From Tibeticola sediminis (lineage in GTDB: Bacteria > Pseudomonadota > Gammaproteobacteria > Burkholderiales > Burkholderiaceae_C): 64,000 nucleotides of DNA. The stretch is taken from the NCBI RefSeq assembly GCF_003843835.1, contig NZ_RKQL01000005.1, forward strand, positions 181,182-245,181. The letters are read 5' to 3'. Below are positions 1-10,926 of the stretch, one piece after another. The position numbers and the translations under genes were made by a program. Under the pieces are notes generated by a model that saw only the letters and a list, made by a program, of their open reading frames with translations, ran no database searches and was not told where the DNA came from. The stretch's first letter is position 1, and each line of letters starts with the position of its first letter.

Positions 1-2292
1 GCGCTGCCGGCCGCGACTTCGGTCGTGCTGGGCAATGAGCGCGGACAGGGCTGGCTGTTGCTGTGGCGGGCCGACCGTCAGGAATGGTGGCTCCGCCTGA
101 CCGATCGCGAGCGCTGGGGCGACGAGCATCGCTTTGTTGCCTTCGACCCGCAGGGCCAGGAGCTGCGCCGCTGGCGTGAGCGCCTGCCCTACGACCCGCG
201 TGAACGCCCATGGTACCGGCTGGCGACCGGGCAACCCGGCGTGACGCGCTGGACCCACCCCTATGTGTTCTACACCACGCGCGAGCCCGGCATCACCGCA
301 GCCCGCGCCTGGCGCGCCCGCGACGGAAGTCTCTGGGCCCTGGGATTCGACCTGCGGGTGCAGGAGATCCAGGCCATCGCCGAGCGCCTGTCGCGGCCTC
401 TTGAGGGCCGTGTGGCCATCGTCGATACCTCGGGCGATGAATGGCTGGGGTTGGCAGGTGCCGCCGTGTCCTTGACGCTGGGCGTGGCGCCTTCGGGCGA
501 GCCTGAACTGATGCGGCTCGATGCGGTGCCCGATCCGGTGCTGCGCGCGCTTGTCGCACATGCCAGCGACGCCCAGGCCGTCCACACGGCGTGGATCACG
601 GGGCAGCCCTGGCTCTGGACGCGTCAGCCCGTGGCTTTGGGGAAGGAGACGCTCACTTTGTTTCTGGCGGCACCCTGGATGAGCTTTCTGCCGCCGCTTC
701 GGTTCTGGATGGGGGCGCTGCTGCTCTCGATGGTGCTGGCCATGGCGGCGGCTGCGGTGTTCATGCGCCGCTGGGCGCTCGAGCTTTCGGGGCCGATCGA
801 GACGCTCGCCGATGCGGCTCATCGCATGGCGGCTTTGAGCTTCACCGATTCGGTGCGCACCGACTATTCGAGCGCCGAGCTGCACACGCTGGCGCGCGCC
901 CTCAACCACCTGCGGCGGCGCCTGGCGGTCTACACCGCGCGGCTGCGGGCACGCGAGGTGGATCTGGCGCGCGAGGTCGCCGCGCTGCGCGCTGCGGAAC
1001 AACGGTTGCTGCACATCGGGCTGCACGACGCGCTGACCGACCTGCCCAACCGGCGGCTGCTGATGGAGCACCTGCAGCATGCGCTGGCGCGCGCCGATCG
1101 GGGGGAGACCTCGATTGCCTTGCTGTTCATCGACCTCGACCGCTTCAAGGAAGTCAACGACACGCGCGGTCATGAGGTCGGCGACGAGCTGCTGCGCGCA
1201 GTGGCGCTGCGGCTGCTCCATCATGTCCGCGCGGGCGACCTCGCCGCCCGGCTGGGCGGGGATGAATTCGTGCTGCTGCTCGAGGGCGTCAGCGCCGAAG
1301 TCGCGATCGAGCGCACCGAGGATGTGCTCGAGGCGCTGCGCGCGCCGCTGGTGGCGGGCGGCGAGCGCTGGTCGCTGGGCGCCAGCATCGGCATTGCGCT
1401 TGGGCCGCGCGACGGGGCCGACCCCGGGACGCTGCTGCGCCATGCGGATGAAGCGCTCTATCGCGCGAAAGCGGCCGGCCGCAACCGCTGGGTGCTGTAT
1501 GAGCGGGGCTTCAGCCAGTCGACCGAGGCCACGCGGGCCTTGCGGGTCGCACTCGAGGCGGCCTTGCAGGGCAGCGGTGCGGACGGTCTCGAGCTGTGGT
1601 GGCAGCCGCAAATCGCGCTCGATTCGGGCGAGGCGGTCGCGGCCGAGGGCTTGCTGCGTTGGCGGCATCCGCAGCGCGGGCTGGTTCCGCCGGCAGAGTT
1701 CATCCCGCTCGCCGAGGATGCGGGTCTGATGCCCGCGCTCGGCTGGCGCGTGCTCGATCTGGCGTTGGCGGCAGCGCCCGAATTGGCGCGCGCGCAACCC
1801 CGTTGGCGGCATGTGGCGGTCAACGTTTCGGCGCGGCAGCTCGAGCTGCCCGACTTTGCCGACCAGGTGCTCGAGCGTCTCGCGCGCACCGGCTGGCCCG
1901 CAGAGCGGCTCGAGTTGGAAGTCACCGAGTCGGTGCTGCTCGAAAGTGCCAAGGGCCGGGGGCATTTGGAACGCCTGGCTGCGCACGGCGTGCGCCTGTC
2001 GCTCGACGACTTTGGCACCGGCTATTCGTCCCTGTCTTACCTGCGCCAACTGCCCTTCGATGTGGTCAAGATCGACGCGAGCTTCGTGCGCGATCTGGGC
2101 ACTGGCGCGCAGGCCGACAGCCTCGTCGAGGCCCTGATCGCCATGGCCAAGGCGCTGGGCCTGGAACTGGTGGCCGAAGGCGTCGAAACCGAAGCACAGC
2201 GGGCGTTCCTGGCCGCGCGGGGCGTCGATCTCGGGCAGGGCTATCTCTGGTCGCGGCCGCAGCCACTGGCGGCTTGGCTCGGGCAGCGCTGA
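1..2292 (+). CDS. Diguanylate cyclase/phosphodiesterase (GGDEF-EAL) with periplasmic sensor, 5' truncated
   Basis: A membrane-bound cyclic-di-GMP turnover protein. The frame is open back to base 1, so the true start lies outside the window. Numbering from the GTG at base 25, residues 1-220 look like a periplasmic Cache-type sensor (the DPRERPWY stretch is typical of dCache domains). A hydrophobic segment follows at about 227-248, then a HAMP-like linker. The GGDEF domain has an intact GGDEF signature near residue 412, so cyclase activity is plausible. The EAL domain begins near 540 with EGLLRW instead of EALLRW. It keeps the Glu, the EVTES motif (about 632) and DDFGTGYSS (about 660), so phosphodiesterase activity is possible. 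The ligand is unknown. It ends 46 bases before moaD and is probably functionally unrelated to it. Confidence 0.93.
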   Translation, partial: ALPAATSVVLGNERGQGWLLLWRADRQEWWLRLTDRERWGDEHRFVAFDPQGQELRRWRERLPYDPRERPWYRLATGQPGVTRWTHPYVFYTTREPGITAARAWRARDGSLWALGFDLRVQEIQAIAERLSRPLEGRVAIVDTSGDEWLGLAGAAVSLTLGVAPSGEPELMRLDAVPDPVLRALVAHASDAQAVHTAWITGQPWLWTRQPVALGKETLTLFLAAPWMSFLPPLRFWMGALLLSMVLAMAAAAVFMRRWALELSGPIETLADAAHRMAALSFTDSVRTDYSSAELHTLARALNHLRRRLAVYTARLRAREVDLAREVAALRAAEQRLLHIGLHDALTDLPNRRLLMEHLQHALARADRGETSIALLFIDLDRFKEVNDTRGHEVGDELLRAVALRLLHHVRAGDLAARLGGDEFVLLLEGVSAEVAIERTEDVLEALRAPLVAGGERWSLGASIGIALGPRDGADPGTLLRHADEALYRAKAAGRNRWVLYERGFSQSTEATRALRVALEAALQGSGADGLELWWQPQIALDSGEAVAAEGLLRWRHPQRGLVPPAEFIPLAEDAGLMPALGWRVLDLALAAAPELARAQPRWRHVAVNVSARQLELPDFADQVLERLARTGWPAERLELEVTESVLLESAKGRGHLERLAAHGVRLSLDDFGTGYSSLSYLRQLPFDVVKIDASFVRDLGTGAQADSLVEALIAMAKALGLELVAEGVETEAQRAFLAARGVDLGQGYLWSRPQPLAAWLGQR

Positions 2293-2338
2293 ATGCGTTC
2301 GATCGTTTCGATCGGGTTCGGCTTATGATGTTTGGGCT

Positions 2339-2599
2339 ATGCCGAACATCCACGTCCAACTCCGCTTTTTTGCCTCGCTGCGCGAGGGCCTGGGGATTTC
2401 CGAACTTGCGCTCGACACTTCGGCGACCAATGTGGGCGAGCTGCGCCAGGCGCTGGTGGCGCGCGGTGGGGCTTATGCCGAGCTGCTCGCGCCGGGGCGG
2501 GCGGTGCGCGCGGCGGTGAACCAGGTCATGGCCGATGAGAACCATCCGCTGGCCGAGGGCTGCGAGGTCGCCTTCTTTCCGCCCGTGACCGGAGGTTGA
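2339..2599 (+). CDS. moaD: Molybdopterin synthase sulfur-carrier subunit MoaD
   Basis: The small subunit of molybdopterin synthase. It carries sulfur as a C-terminal thiocarboxylate to MoaE for molybdenum cofactor synthesis in the cytoplasm. The 86-residue ubiquitin-like protein ends in the required Gly-Gly (PPVTGG), which supports it being functional. Family members are usually 80-90 residues. The ATG at 2339 is the only sensible start. The stop lies six bases before the moaE start and the two genes form an operon. No other moa gene is in the window. Confidence 0.93.
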   Translation: MPNIHVQLRFFASLREGLGISELALDTSATNVGELRQALVARGGAYAELLAPGRAVRAAVNQVMADENHPLAEGCEVAFFPPVTGG

Positions 2600-2604
2600 A
2601 CGCC

Positions 2605-3081
2605 ATGGGCACGCCGCGGGTGAGCGTCCAGACCGAGGATTTCGACCTTTCCACCGAAGTCGCGCGGCTGCGCGCGGAAAAGAAGGGCGTGGGCGCGGTC
2701 TGCGCGTTCGTGGGCACGGTGCGCGACCGCAACGAAGGCGTATCGGTCTCGACGATGGAGCTCGAACACTACCCCGGCATGACGGAAAAGGCCATCGAGG
2801 CCATGATCGACGAGGCGCACCAGCGTTTCGACATCCTCGGCGCGCGGGTGATTCACCGCGTGGGTCTGCTCGAGCCGCTGGACCAGATCGTGCTGGTGGC
2901 GGTCATCAGCGCGCACCGCGACGAGAGCTTCCGGGCCTGCGAATTCCTCATGGACTACCTCAAAACCCAGGCGCCGTTCTGGAAGAAAGAGCAGACGCCC
3001 GAGGGCGCGCGCTGGGTCGATGCCCGCGTGAGCGACGACGCGGCGCTGGCGCGCTGGGGCATCGCCAGCCGCAATACCTGA
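2605..3081 (+). CDS. moaE: Molybdopterin synthase catalytic subunit MoaE
   Basis: The large subunit of molybdopterin synthase, which inserts sulfur from MoaD into precursor Z. The protein is 158 residues, near the usual 150. The active-site lysine region KTQAPFWKKE is present at about 120-129, as is the conserved GTVRDRNEG stretch. I chose the ATG at 2605 because a GGAGG ribosome-binding site lies at 2591-2595; an upstream TTG at 2596 overlaps the moaD stop and is less likely. It is translated directly after moaD. Confidence 0.93.
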   Translation: MGTPRVSVQTEDFDLSTEVARLRAEKKGVGAVCAFVGTVRDRNEGVSVSTMELEHYPGMTEKAIEAMIDEAHQRFDILGARVIHRVGLLEPLDQIVLVAVISAHRDESFRACEFLMDYLKTQAPFWKKEQTPEGARWVDARVSDDAALARWGIASRNT

Positions 3082-3130
3082 TCGGCCCTGCGCCCCTTGA
3101 CCGGCGTTAAAGCTGCCGCGGCGGCTGCGC

Positions 3131-3158
3131 CTTGAAATCCTTCCGATCCGGCCCAAGT
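3131..3158 (+). promoter_or_regulatory. Sigma-32-type heat-shock promoter for clpB
   Basis: CTTGAAA at 3131-3137, a 13-base spacer, then GCCCAAGT at 3151-3158. This closely matches the heat-shock sigma factor consensus CTTGAAA-N13-15-CCCCATNT. It lies just upstream of the clpB ribosome-binding site (GGAGG, 3171-3175), so the leader would be very short. Its position before a classic heat-shock gene supports the call. Confidence 0.72.
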
Positions 3159-3181
3159 TGCCGAGTCAACGGAGGATTTCC

Positions 3182-5788
<2,607 letters not shown>

Positions 5789-5814
5789 TCGGCCCTGCAC
5801 CACGGCCTGTGCTA

Positions 5815-5848
5815 GACCCCCAGCCCTCGGGCCGGGGGTCTTTTTTTT
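5815..5848 (+). terminator. Rho-independent terminator of clpB
   Basis: GACCCCC and GGGGGTC arms around a GC-rich loop, followed by eight T residues at 5841-5848. It starts 27 bases after the clpB stop and is one of the clearest intrinsic terminators in the window. Confidence 0.9.
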
Positions 5849-5909
5849 CGCCGGGTCGATTGGGGCGAGCCCTCTAATCGGGCGGCGGCGGCGCTCCTAT
5901 GATGGCTAA

Positions 5910-7355
5910 ATGACGCACAACCCACCACCGTTTGCCATGCCCATGCACGCTTTGTTCGACGCCCAGTTCCGTGCCAGCCGCGCCGAGATCGATCCGCCGC
6001 TCTCGGTGCGACGCGACCGGCTACACCGCATGAAGAAGCTGATCGACGGCCACGGTGCGGCCCTGCATGCGGCCGTGGAGGCTGATTTTGGCGTGCGCTC
6101 GCCGGGTCTGACCGAAGTGGCCGACTTGTTCGTGCTGCGCGCCATGCTCGGCCATCTGCAGCGCCACCTGCCGCGCTGGATGAAGCCCACGCGGGTGGCC
6201 ACGCCCGTGTACTTGCAGCCGGCCACAGCCTACATCCAGCGTCAGCCGCTGGGCGTGGTGGGGGTGATTTCCCCGTGGAACTATCCGATCCAACTCGCCT
6301 TGGCTCCGGCGGCTACGGCCATGGCCGCGGGCAACCGGGTCATGCTCAAGCCCAGCGAACTCACGCCGCGCACCTCGGCGCTCTTGGCTGAACTGGTGCG
6401 GCAGCACTACGCGCCGGAGGAGTTTTGCGTGATCGAGGGCGACGCGCAGGTCGCGGCTGAATTCGCCTCGCTGCCTTTCGATCACCTGTTCTTCACCGGA
6501 TCGACCGCGGTCGGTCGCAAGGTGGCGGCTGCGGCGGCGGCCAACCTCACGCCGACCACGCTCGAACTCGGCGGCAAGTCGCCCGCCGTCATCGATCGCT
6601 CGGTCACCATGGGTGACGCGGCCCTCAAGATCGCCCACGGCAAGCTGCTCAACGCGGGCCAGACCTGCATTGCGCCCGACTATGTGCTGCTGCCCCGCGG
6701 CATGGAGGCCGATTTCGAGCGCGCCTTTACCCAGGCAGTCGCTCGGCTGTTCCCAAAAATTATGGGCAACGGCGACTACGCCAGCGTCATCACCGAGCGC
6801 CACCTCGCGCGGCTGCGCGCGCTGGTCGATGAGGCCCGCTCTGGCGGTGCGCGCGTGGTCGTGGTCGACCCCGCAGGCGGCGCGCTCAATCAGCTGCACA
6901 TCGACCCCGAGACGCGCCAGATGGCGCCGGTGCTGCTCTTTGGCGCGCAGCCCGGGCAGCGCGTGCTGGAGGAGGAAATTTTCGGCCCGGTGCTGCCCGT
7001 CGTGCCCTACGACACGCTCGATGAAGCCATCGAGGCGATCAACGCACGCCCGCGGCCGCTGGCGCTGTACTGGTTCGGCAGCGATATCGCATCACGCGAC
7101 GCGGTGCTCAACCGCACCGTCAGCGGCGGCGTGTCGGTCAACGACACGCTCATGCACATCGCGCACGAGAACCTGCCCTTTGGCGGCGTGGGCGAAAGCG
7201 GCTGGGGCGCCTACCACGGCCACCGCGGCTTCCTGACCTTCACCCACGAAAAATCGGTGCTGGTGCAGTCGCGCTTGGGGCTGGGGCATCTGTTCTACCC
7301 GCCCTACGGCGCGCGCTTCCGCCAGGTCACAGGCTTGCTTCGGAAGATTCTGTAG
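5910..7355 (+). CDS. Coniferyl-aldehyde-dehydrogenase-like NAD(P)-dependent aldehyde dehydrogenase
   Basis: A soluble aldehyde dehydrogenase (481 residues) that oxidises an aldehyde to the acid. The conserved parts are the SPWNYPIQL stretch, the cofactor-binding FFTGSTAVGR, the general base in LELGGKSP (Glu near 220) and the catalytic cysteine in NAGQTCIAPDY (near 252). The C-terminal FGGVGESGWGAYHG and the short 480-residue length point to the CalB/fatty aldehyde dehydrogenase branch. The substrate cannot be told from sequence. Starts at 5910, 5937 or 5943 are all possible and none has a convincing ribosome-binding site. Its 3' end overlaps the convergent gene at 7327 by 29 bases. Confidence 0.88.
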   Translation: MTHNPPPFAMPMHALFDAQFRASRAEIDPPLSVRRDRLHRMKKLIDGHGAALHAAVEADFGVRSPGLTEVADLFVLRAMLGHLQRHLPRWMKPTRVATPVYLQPATAYIQRQPLGVVGVISPWNYPIQLALAPAATAMAAGNRVMLKPSELTPRTSALLAELVRQHYAPEEFCVIEGDAQVAAEFASLPFDHLFFTGSTAVGRKVAAAAAANLTPTTLELGGKSPAVIDRSVTMGDAALKIAHGKLLNAGQTCIAPDYVLLPRGMEADFERAFTQAVARLFPKIMGNGDYASVITERHLARLRALVDEARSGGARVVVVDPAGGALNQLHIDPETRQMAPVLLFGAQPGQRVLEEEIFGPVLPVVPYDTLDEAIEAINARPRPLALYWFGSDIASRDAVLNRTVSGGVSVNDTLMHIAHENLPFGGVGESGWGAYHGHRGFLTFTHEKSVLVQSRLGLGHLFYPPYGARFRQVTGLLRKIL

Positions 7356-7902
7356 CGGACGTAACGGCGTCGAGCGCGCCCTCCGGCAGCATGGTGGCGA
7401 GCCGCAGGCGGATGCCCTCGGCACGCTCTTCGCCGGCAAGCGCCTTGACATGCGCAAGCAGCAGCCACGCCGACTCGACCAGTTCGGCCACATCGCGGGC
7501 TTGGCGGAACAAGTCGCGCAACTGCTGCGCACGCTCGGGCTGGGCGCGCGCAAAGAAGCGCTCGGTCATGTCGAACAGGTACATACGCGCCGCGGCGACG
7601 GAGCGGCCGTGCGTGAACCGGTCGGCCACCGTGGCGACGCGGACCGGGGGCTCGGCAACCACCGGGTCGTCGGGCGGAGGCTCGGCTGCCACAAGGTTCG
7701 CGGGCTGCAGGTAGCCGCCCTGCAGCAGCGACTGCAACGGATCGGCGACGGGCTGACCCATGAGCGCTTCCAACTCCCGCAGGCTGCGCTGTCCATTGAC
7801 CAAGAGCAGCAAGGCCCGTTGCCGGGGCGTCAGTTCACGCCCGCGCTGGGCCAACACTTCCAAGGCTTTTGAGGTCTTTTCAAAGATCGGCTGGGCTCGC
7901 AT
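7327..7902 (-). CDS. Conserved hypothetical protein
   Basis: I do not recognise a named family. The 191-residue soluble protein has a leucine-rich N-terminal part (about 15-65, with LTPRQRALLLLVNG) that looks like a small helical or winged-helix fold. A proline/aspartate-rich linker follows (70-95), then a helical C-terminal half rich in Arg and Ala. Codon use matches the neighbours and the frame is clean, so it is probably real. The ATG at 7902 is the natural start. It overlaps the end of the aldehyde dehydrogenase gene by 29 bases, tail to tail. Confidence 0.65.
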   Translation of the reverse strand: MRAQPIFEKTSKALEVLAQRGRELTPRQRALLLLVNGQRSLRELEALMGQPVADPLQSLLQGGYLQPANLVAAEPPPDDPVVAEPPVRVATVADRFTHGRSVAAARMYLFDMTERFFARAQPERAQQLRDLFRQARDVAELVESAWLLLAHVKALAGEERAEGIRLRLATMLPEGALDAVTSATESSEASL

Positions 7903-8114
7903 GGCAACCTCGCACGTTTTCGGTGCGCCAGAACCGGACGCTTCGCCCGCCGATCTTCACTCAGCGCTGTGACAGGGCCATGAAGCTCGTGTTTCAAGAA
8001 TTTTTCAGCGCTTGCCGGCGTGAAATCGGCGATGTTCGCTCTTAAAAAAAGAGCGCGTGACCAGGCTGTCCAGGGCCGGCCGCGCCGCTACTCCAAGGCG
8101 GCGCGCGCCCCGGC
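7903..8114. other. Intergenic region with an A-loop palindrome
   Basis: No gene is seen here. At 8037-8055 there is a perfect palindrome CGCTCTT-AAAAA-AAGAGCG. It resembles the starts of the A-rich repeats at 16640 and 22227. No T-tract follows the stem on either strand, so I do not call it a terminator. Confidence 0.5.
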
Positions 8115-8858
8115 TCACTTCACCAACGGTCGCACATGGCTGAAGCCGCCATCGACCGGCAGCACATGGCCGGTGATGCGGCTGGCAGCGTCTGACAGCA
8201 GCCAGGCCATGGCTTGCGCGACCTGATCGGGTGTTTGCACGCCGCCGAGCGGATATTGCTTGCCCGCGCCTTCACGCATCGCCGGGACTTTGAGCATGCC
8301 CGCCGTCATCGGCGTGTCGGTCATGCCCGGCGCCACCGCGTTGACCCGCAGCCCCAGCCCCGCATAGGTGGCCGCGGCGCTGCGCACCAGCCCTTCGACC
8401 CCGGCCTTGGCCGCGGCGATCGCCTCGTGGTTGGCGACACCGATGCCGGCGACCACCGAACTCACCAGCACGGCGGCACCCGGCGCCTGCGCTGCGCGGC
8501 GCGACTCGATCCACGCGCCGAGCATCGCGAGCGCACTGTCCAGGTTCACCCGCAACACCTCGCGCCACTGCGCCGGGGTGGTGCGGTGCAGCGGCGCGAT
8601 GAGCGTGCTGCCTACGCAGTGCGCCAGATGCGTGGGCGCGCCAAGCTGCGTGCTGCACGCCGCGATGGCCAGCGCTGCGCCTTCGGGCGTGGTGGTGTCG
8701 GCGGCAATGCGCGCCTGCGCTGGGACGTCTTCGAGCAGCGCGGCGTCGCGGCCGACGGCGGCGACGCGCCAGCCCTCGGATTGCAGCTGATGGCACAGCG
8801 CGCGGCCAATGCCGCCGCGGGCGCCGGTGATGAGCACGATGGGGGTGGATTCAGTCAT
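8115..8858 (-). CDS. SDR-fold protein with non-canonical active site
   Basis: A short-chain dehydrogenase/reductase fold protein of 247 residues. The dinucleotide motif TGARGGIG (11-18) is intact, as are the Ser region (LVSSVVAG, 131-138), the Lys (K151) and the VNAVAPGMTDTPM stretch. The usual YxxxK tyrosine position is Ile147 (NHEAIAAAK), and the NNAG motif reads HCVG (80-83). NAD(P) binding is likely but ordinary SDR catalysis is not assured. It may be a divergent reductase or a non-catalytic member. It is downstream of the photolyase cluster and would be read from it. The remnant of the disrupted photolyase-type gene runs into its start. Confidence 0.85.
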   Translation of the reverse strand: MTESTPIVLITGARGGIGRALCHQLQSEGWRVAAVGRDAALLEDVPAQARIAADTTTPEGAALAIAACSTQLGAPTHLAHCVGSTLIAPLHRTTPAQWREVLRVNLDSALAMLGAWIESRRAAQAPGAAVLVSSVVAGIGVANHEAIAAAKAGVEGLVRSAAATYAGLGLRVNAVAPGMTDTPMTAGMLKVPAMREGAGKQYPLGGVQTPDQVAQAMAWLLSDAASRITGHVLPVDGGFSHVRPLVK

Positions 8859-8948
8859 GGAACGGTTCTCCTCAAGGGATGGCGAGACACCTCGGCCCAG
8901 TAGGCCGAGAACGATCGGCAGCGCGTCGCGGGCTCGGGCCAGGGCGCT

Positions 8949-9364
8949 GGCAGCGTCAGCAGGCCGTGCGTGAGATAGGGCGAAAGCCGGGTGACCGCGC
9001 CGTTCAACCTAAATCCGGCAGTTGACCGCTTTGAGCTGAATACAAGGTGTTGATGTTTGAACCGTTTTGGGTGCAAAAGCCGTTCACCGCTTGGGTGAGC
9101 GCTGCGCACCCGTTCGAGCCGCCCTCGGGCGCGGGGGCGGCGTTGCAAATCCTCGCCATGGCGAGCGCCATGGCTGTGGTTTGCGCCTTGCCCGCGCGCC
9201 CGACGACGGCCCGCCCGGGCGCGCCCAACTGCCGGATTTAGGTTCAAATGGTTGCGGCTGCGCGCATAGTCGGCTGGCCGCATCGCGGCGAGGCGCGCGC
9301 GGGCCGCCTCGATCGTGGGCGGGAAGTCGTGCAGAGCGTCGAGCGCGGCGGGTGGCGTGTTCAT
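8949..9364 (-). pseudogene. Photolyase/cryptochrome FAD-domain gene, disrupted by a repeat and truncated
   Basis: Reading leftwards from the ATG at 9364, the start (PPTIEAARARLAAMRPADYARSRNHL) and, after the insert, NGAVTRLSPYLTHGLLTLP look like the N-terminal end of a photolyase-type FAD-binding protein. Between them sits the 235-bp family A repeat (9008-9242) with a TTCAA duplication. Deleting repeat plus one duplication (240 bp) gives RNHLNGAVTRLSPYLTHG, a conserved run in this family, so the ancestral join is exact. The insertion keeps frame. Homology then stops after LTLP near 8949, and most of the FAD domain is missing before the SDR gene at 8858. The ATG overlaps the stop of the intact photolyase upstream (ATGA). 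Confidence 0.85.
9008..9242. mobile_element. MITE-like repeat family A, copy 1 (235 bp)
   Basis: A non-coding element bounded by perfect 17-bp terminal inverted repeats (CCTAAATCCGGCAGTTG at the left, its complement at the right). The flanking direct repeat is TTCAA (9003-9007 and 9243-9247). Inside is a nested palindrome core at 9142-9185 with a GCCATGGC hairpin. Copy 2 at 48352 has exactly the same length. CCTA ends and 5-bp duplications resemble IS1380-family elements such as ISEcp1; that link is inference. Confidence 0.92.
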
Positions 9365-10926
9365 GACCCCTCCCGCAGCAGCTGCGCCTGCGTGCGGATG
9401 GCCTCGCGCTCGGCCGCATCCAGCCGGGCGAGGTTTTTCACCTGCATCACCGTGCGCGGATTCGCCGCCAGCCGCGCTTCAAAGCGCAGCAGGAAATCCC
9501 AATAGAGCGTGGTGTAGGGGCAGGCGCGCGGGCCGGTGCGCAGCGCCGGATCAAAACGGCAGCCGCGGCAGTAGCTGCCTGCGCTCATGCGTTCGATGTA
9601 TTTGCCGCTGGCGATATAGGGTTTGCTCGCCATCCGGCCGCCGTCGGCGAACTGGCTCATGCCCAGCACATTGGGCAGCTCCACCCACTCCACCGCGTCC
9701 ACATACACCGCCAGAAACCAGGCGTGCACCTCCCGCGGGCGCACGCCGAGCAGCAGCGCATAAAGGCCGATGACCATCAGCCGCTGAATGTGGTGCGCGT
9801 AGCCCAGGCGCAGGGTTTGCCGCAGGGCGTCGCGCAGGCAGGCCATGTCGGTTTCGCCGGTCCAGAACCAGGCAGGCAGCGGCAGGTGCGCACCCAGGGC
9901 GTTGCCCTCGAGGTAGCCTGGCATCTGCGTCCAGTAGATGCCGCGCACGTATTCGCGCCAGCCGAGGATCTGGCGGATGAAGCCCTCGGCGCTGGCCAGC
10001 GGCACCGTTCCGTCGCGCCAGGCGGCTTCGGCCGCGGCCACCACCTCGCGGGGGTGGAGCAGCTTGAGGTTGAGCGCGGCCGACAGGCGGGAATGCCACA
10101 GCCACGGCTGCGCGGGCCAGAGCGCGTCCTGCCAGCGGCCGAAGTCCGCCAGTCGGTGGGTGATGAAATCCTCCAACTCGGACAGGGCCTGCGCGCGGGT
10201 GAGGGGCCAGTCGAAGTCGTCCAGCGCGCCGGGGTGGCCGGCAAAACGCTCGCGCACCAGCGTGATGACCGCTCGCGTGACCGTATCCGGCGCGAAGCCC
10301 AGTGGCGCGGGCACCGGGGGTGGGCCGCTCGGCGGGAAGGCAGCGCGGTTGTCGGCGTCGAAATTCCACTGCCCACCGGCGGGCTGGTCGCCGTCCATCA
10401 GCACGCGGTGGCGGCGGCGCATCTCGCGGTAGAAGAACTCCATGCGCAGGCTCTTGCGCCCCTGGGCGTGGGTGGCGAAATCGCGCACGGTGGCAAAAAA
10501 ATGCCGGTCGTCGCGCAGCTCCAGAGGCAGCCCGAGCGCACGCGCCTGCGCACGCAGCGCCTGCAGCACCCGCCAGTCGCCCGGCGCGGTGAGGATGAGT
10601 GCCGCCGGGCGCAGCGCCTGCACCGCACGGGCCAGTTCGCCGGCGAGCGTGCCGGTGTTGGTCGCATCGTCCAGGCGTGTGTGGTGCACCGCCCAGCCGC
10701 GCGCAGCAAGGTCCGCAGCGAAATGGCGCATGGCGGCGAGAAAGAGCGCGATGCGCGGCTGGGAGGACCAGACATGGGTCGATTCCTCGGCGACTTCGGC
10801 CATCCAGACCGCGTCGCACGCGGGGTCGAAGCCGTCGAAGGCGCTCGACGCGGCATCGAGCTGGTCGCCCAGCACCAGGACGAGATGGCGCAGCGGTTGC
10901 GGCACGGGGCGCGGGGGCGCGTTCAT
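9361..10926 (-). CDS. Iron-sulfur bacterial cryptochrome/photolyase (FeS-BCP, (6-4) photolyase type)
   Basis: A light-driven DNA repair flavoprotein of 521 residues, full length for the PhrB/CryB clade. The N-terminal antenna domain starts with LVLVLGDQLD, and the FAD domain follows. Four cysteines at about 363, 453, 456 and 469 (the last three in SYCRGC...ACPY) have the spacing of the 4Fe-4S ligands of Agrobacterium PhrB. That enzyme repairs (6-4) photoproducts, so this function is inferred. The start overlaps the DUF2256 stop (ATGA), and the stop overlaps the start of the disrupted photolyase-type gene. This is the only photolyase in the cluster that looks intact. Confidence 0.93.
   Translation of the reverse strand: MNAPPRPVPQPLRHLVLVLGDQLDAASSAFDGFDPACDAVWMAEVAEESTHVWSSQPRIALFLAAMRHFAADLAARGWAVHHTRLDDATNTGTLAGELARAVQALRPAALILTAPGDWRVLQALRAQARALGLPLELRDDRHFFATVRDFATHAQGRKSLRMEFFYREMRRRHRVLMDGDQPAGGQWNFDADNRAAFPPSGPPPVPAPLGFAPDTVTRAVITLVRERFAGHPGALDDFDWPLTRAQALSELEDFITHRLADFGRWQDALWPAQPWLWHSRLSAALNLKLLHPREVVAAAEAAWRDGTVPLASAEGFIRQILGWREYVRGIYWTQMPGYLEGNALGAHLPLPAWFWTGETDMACLRDALRQTLRLGYAHHIQRLMVIGLYALLLGVRPREVHAWFLAVYVDAVEWVELPNVLGMSQFADGGRMASKPYIASGKYIERMSAGSYCRGCRFDPALRTGPRACPYTTLYWDFLLRFEARLAANPRTVMQVKNLARLDAAEREAIRTQAQLLREGS

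Noticed and set aside
8037..8055. Terminator of the SDR gene
   Set aside because: A palindrome with an A-rich (or T-rich) loop but no T-tract after the stem on either strand.
9004..9228. Short proteins encoded inside the family A repeat
   Set aside because: Frames inside both copies are Arg/Ala-rich, not conserved as protein between copies, and the element's defining features are its ends and palindromes.
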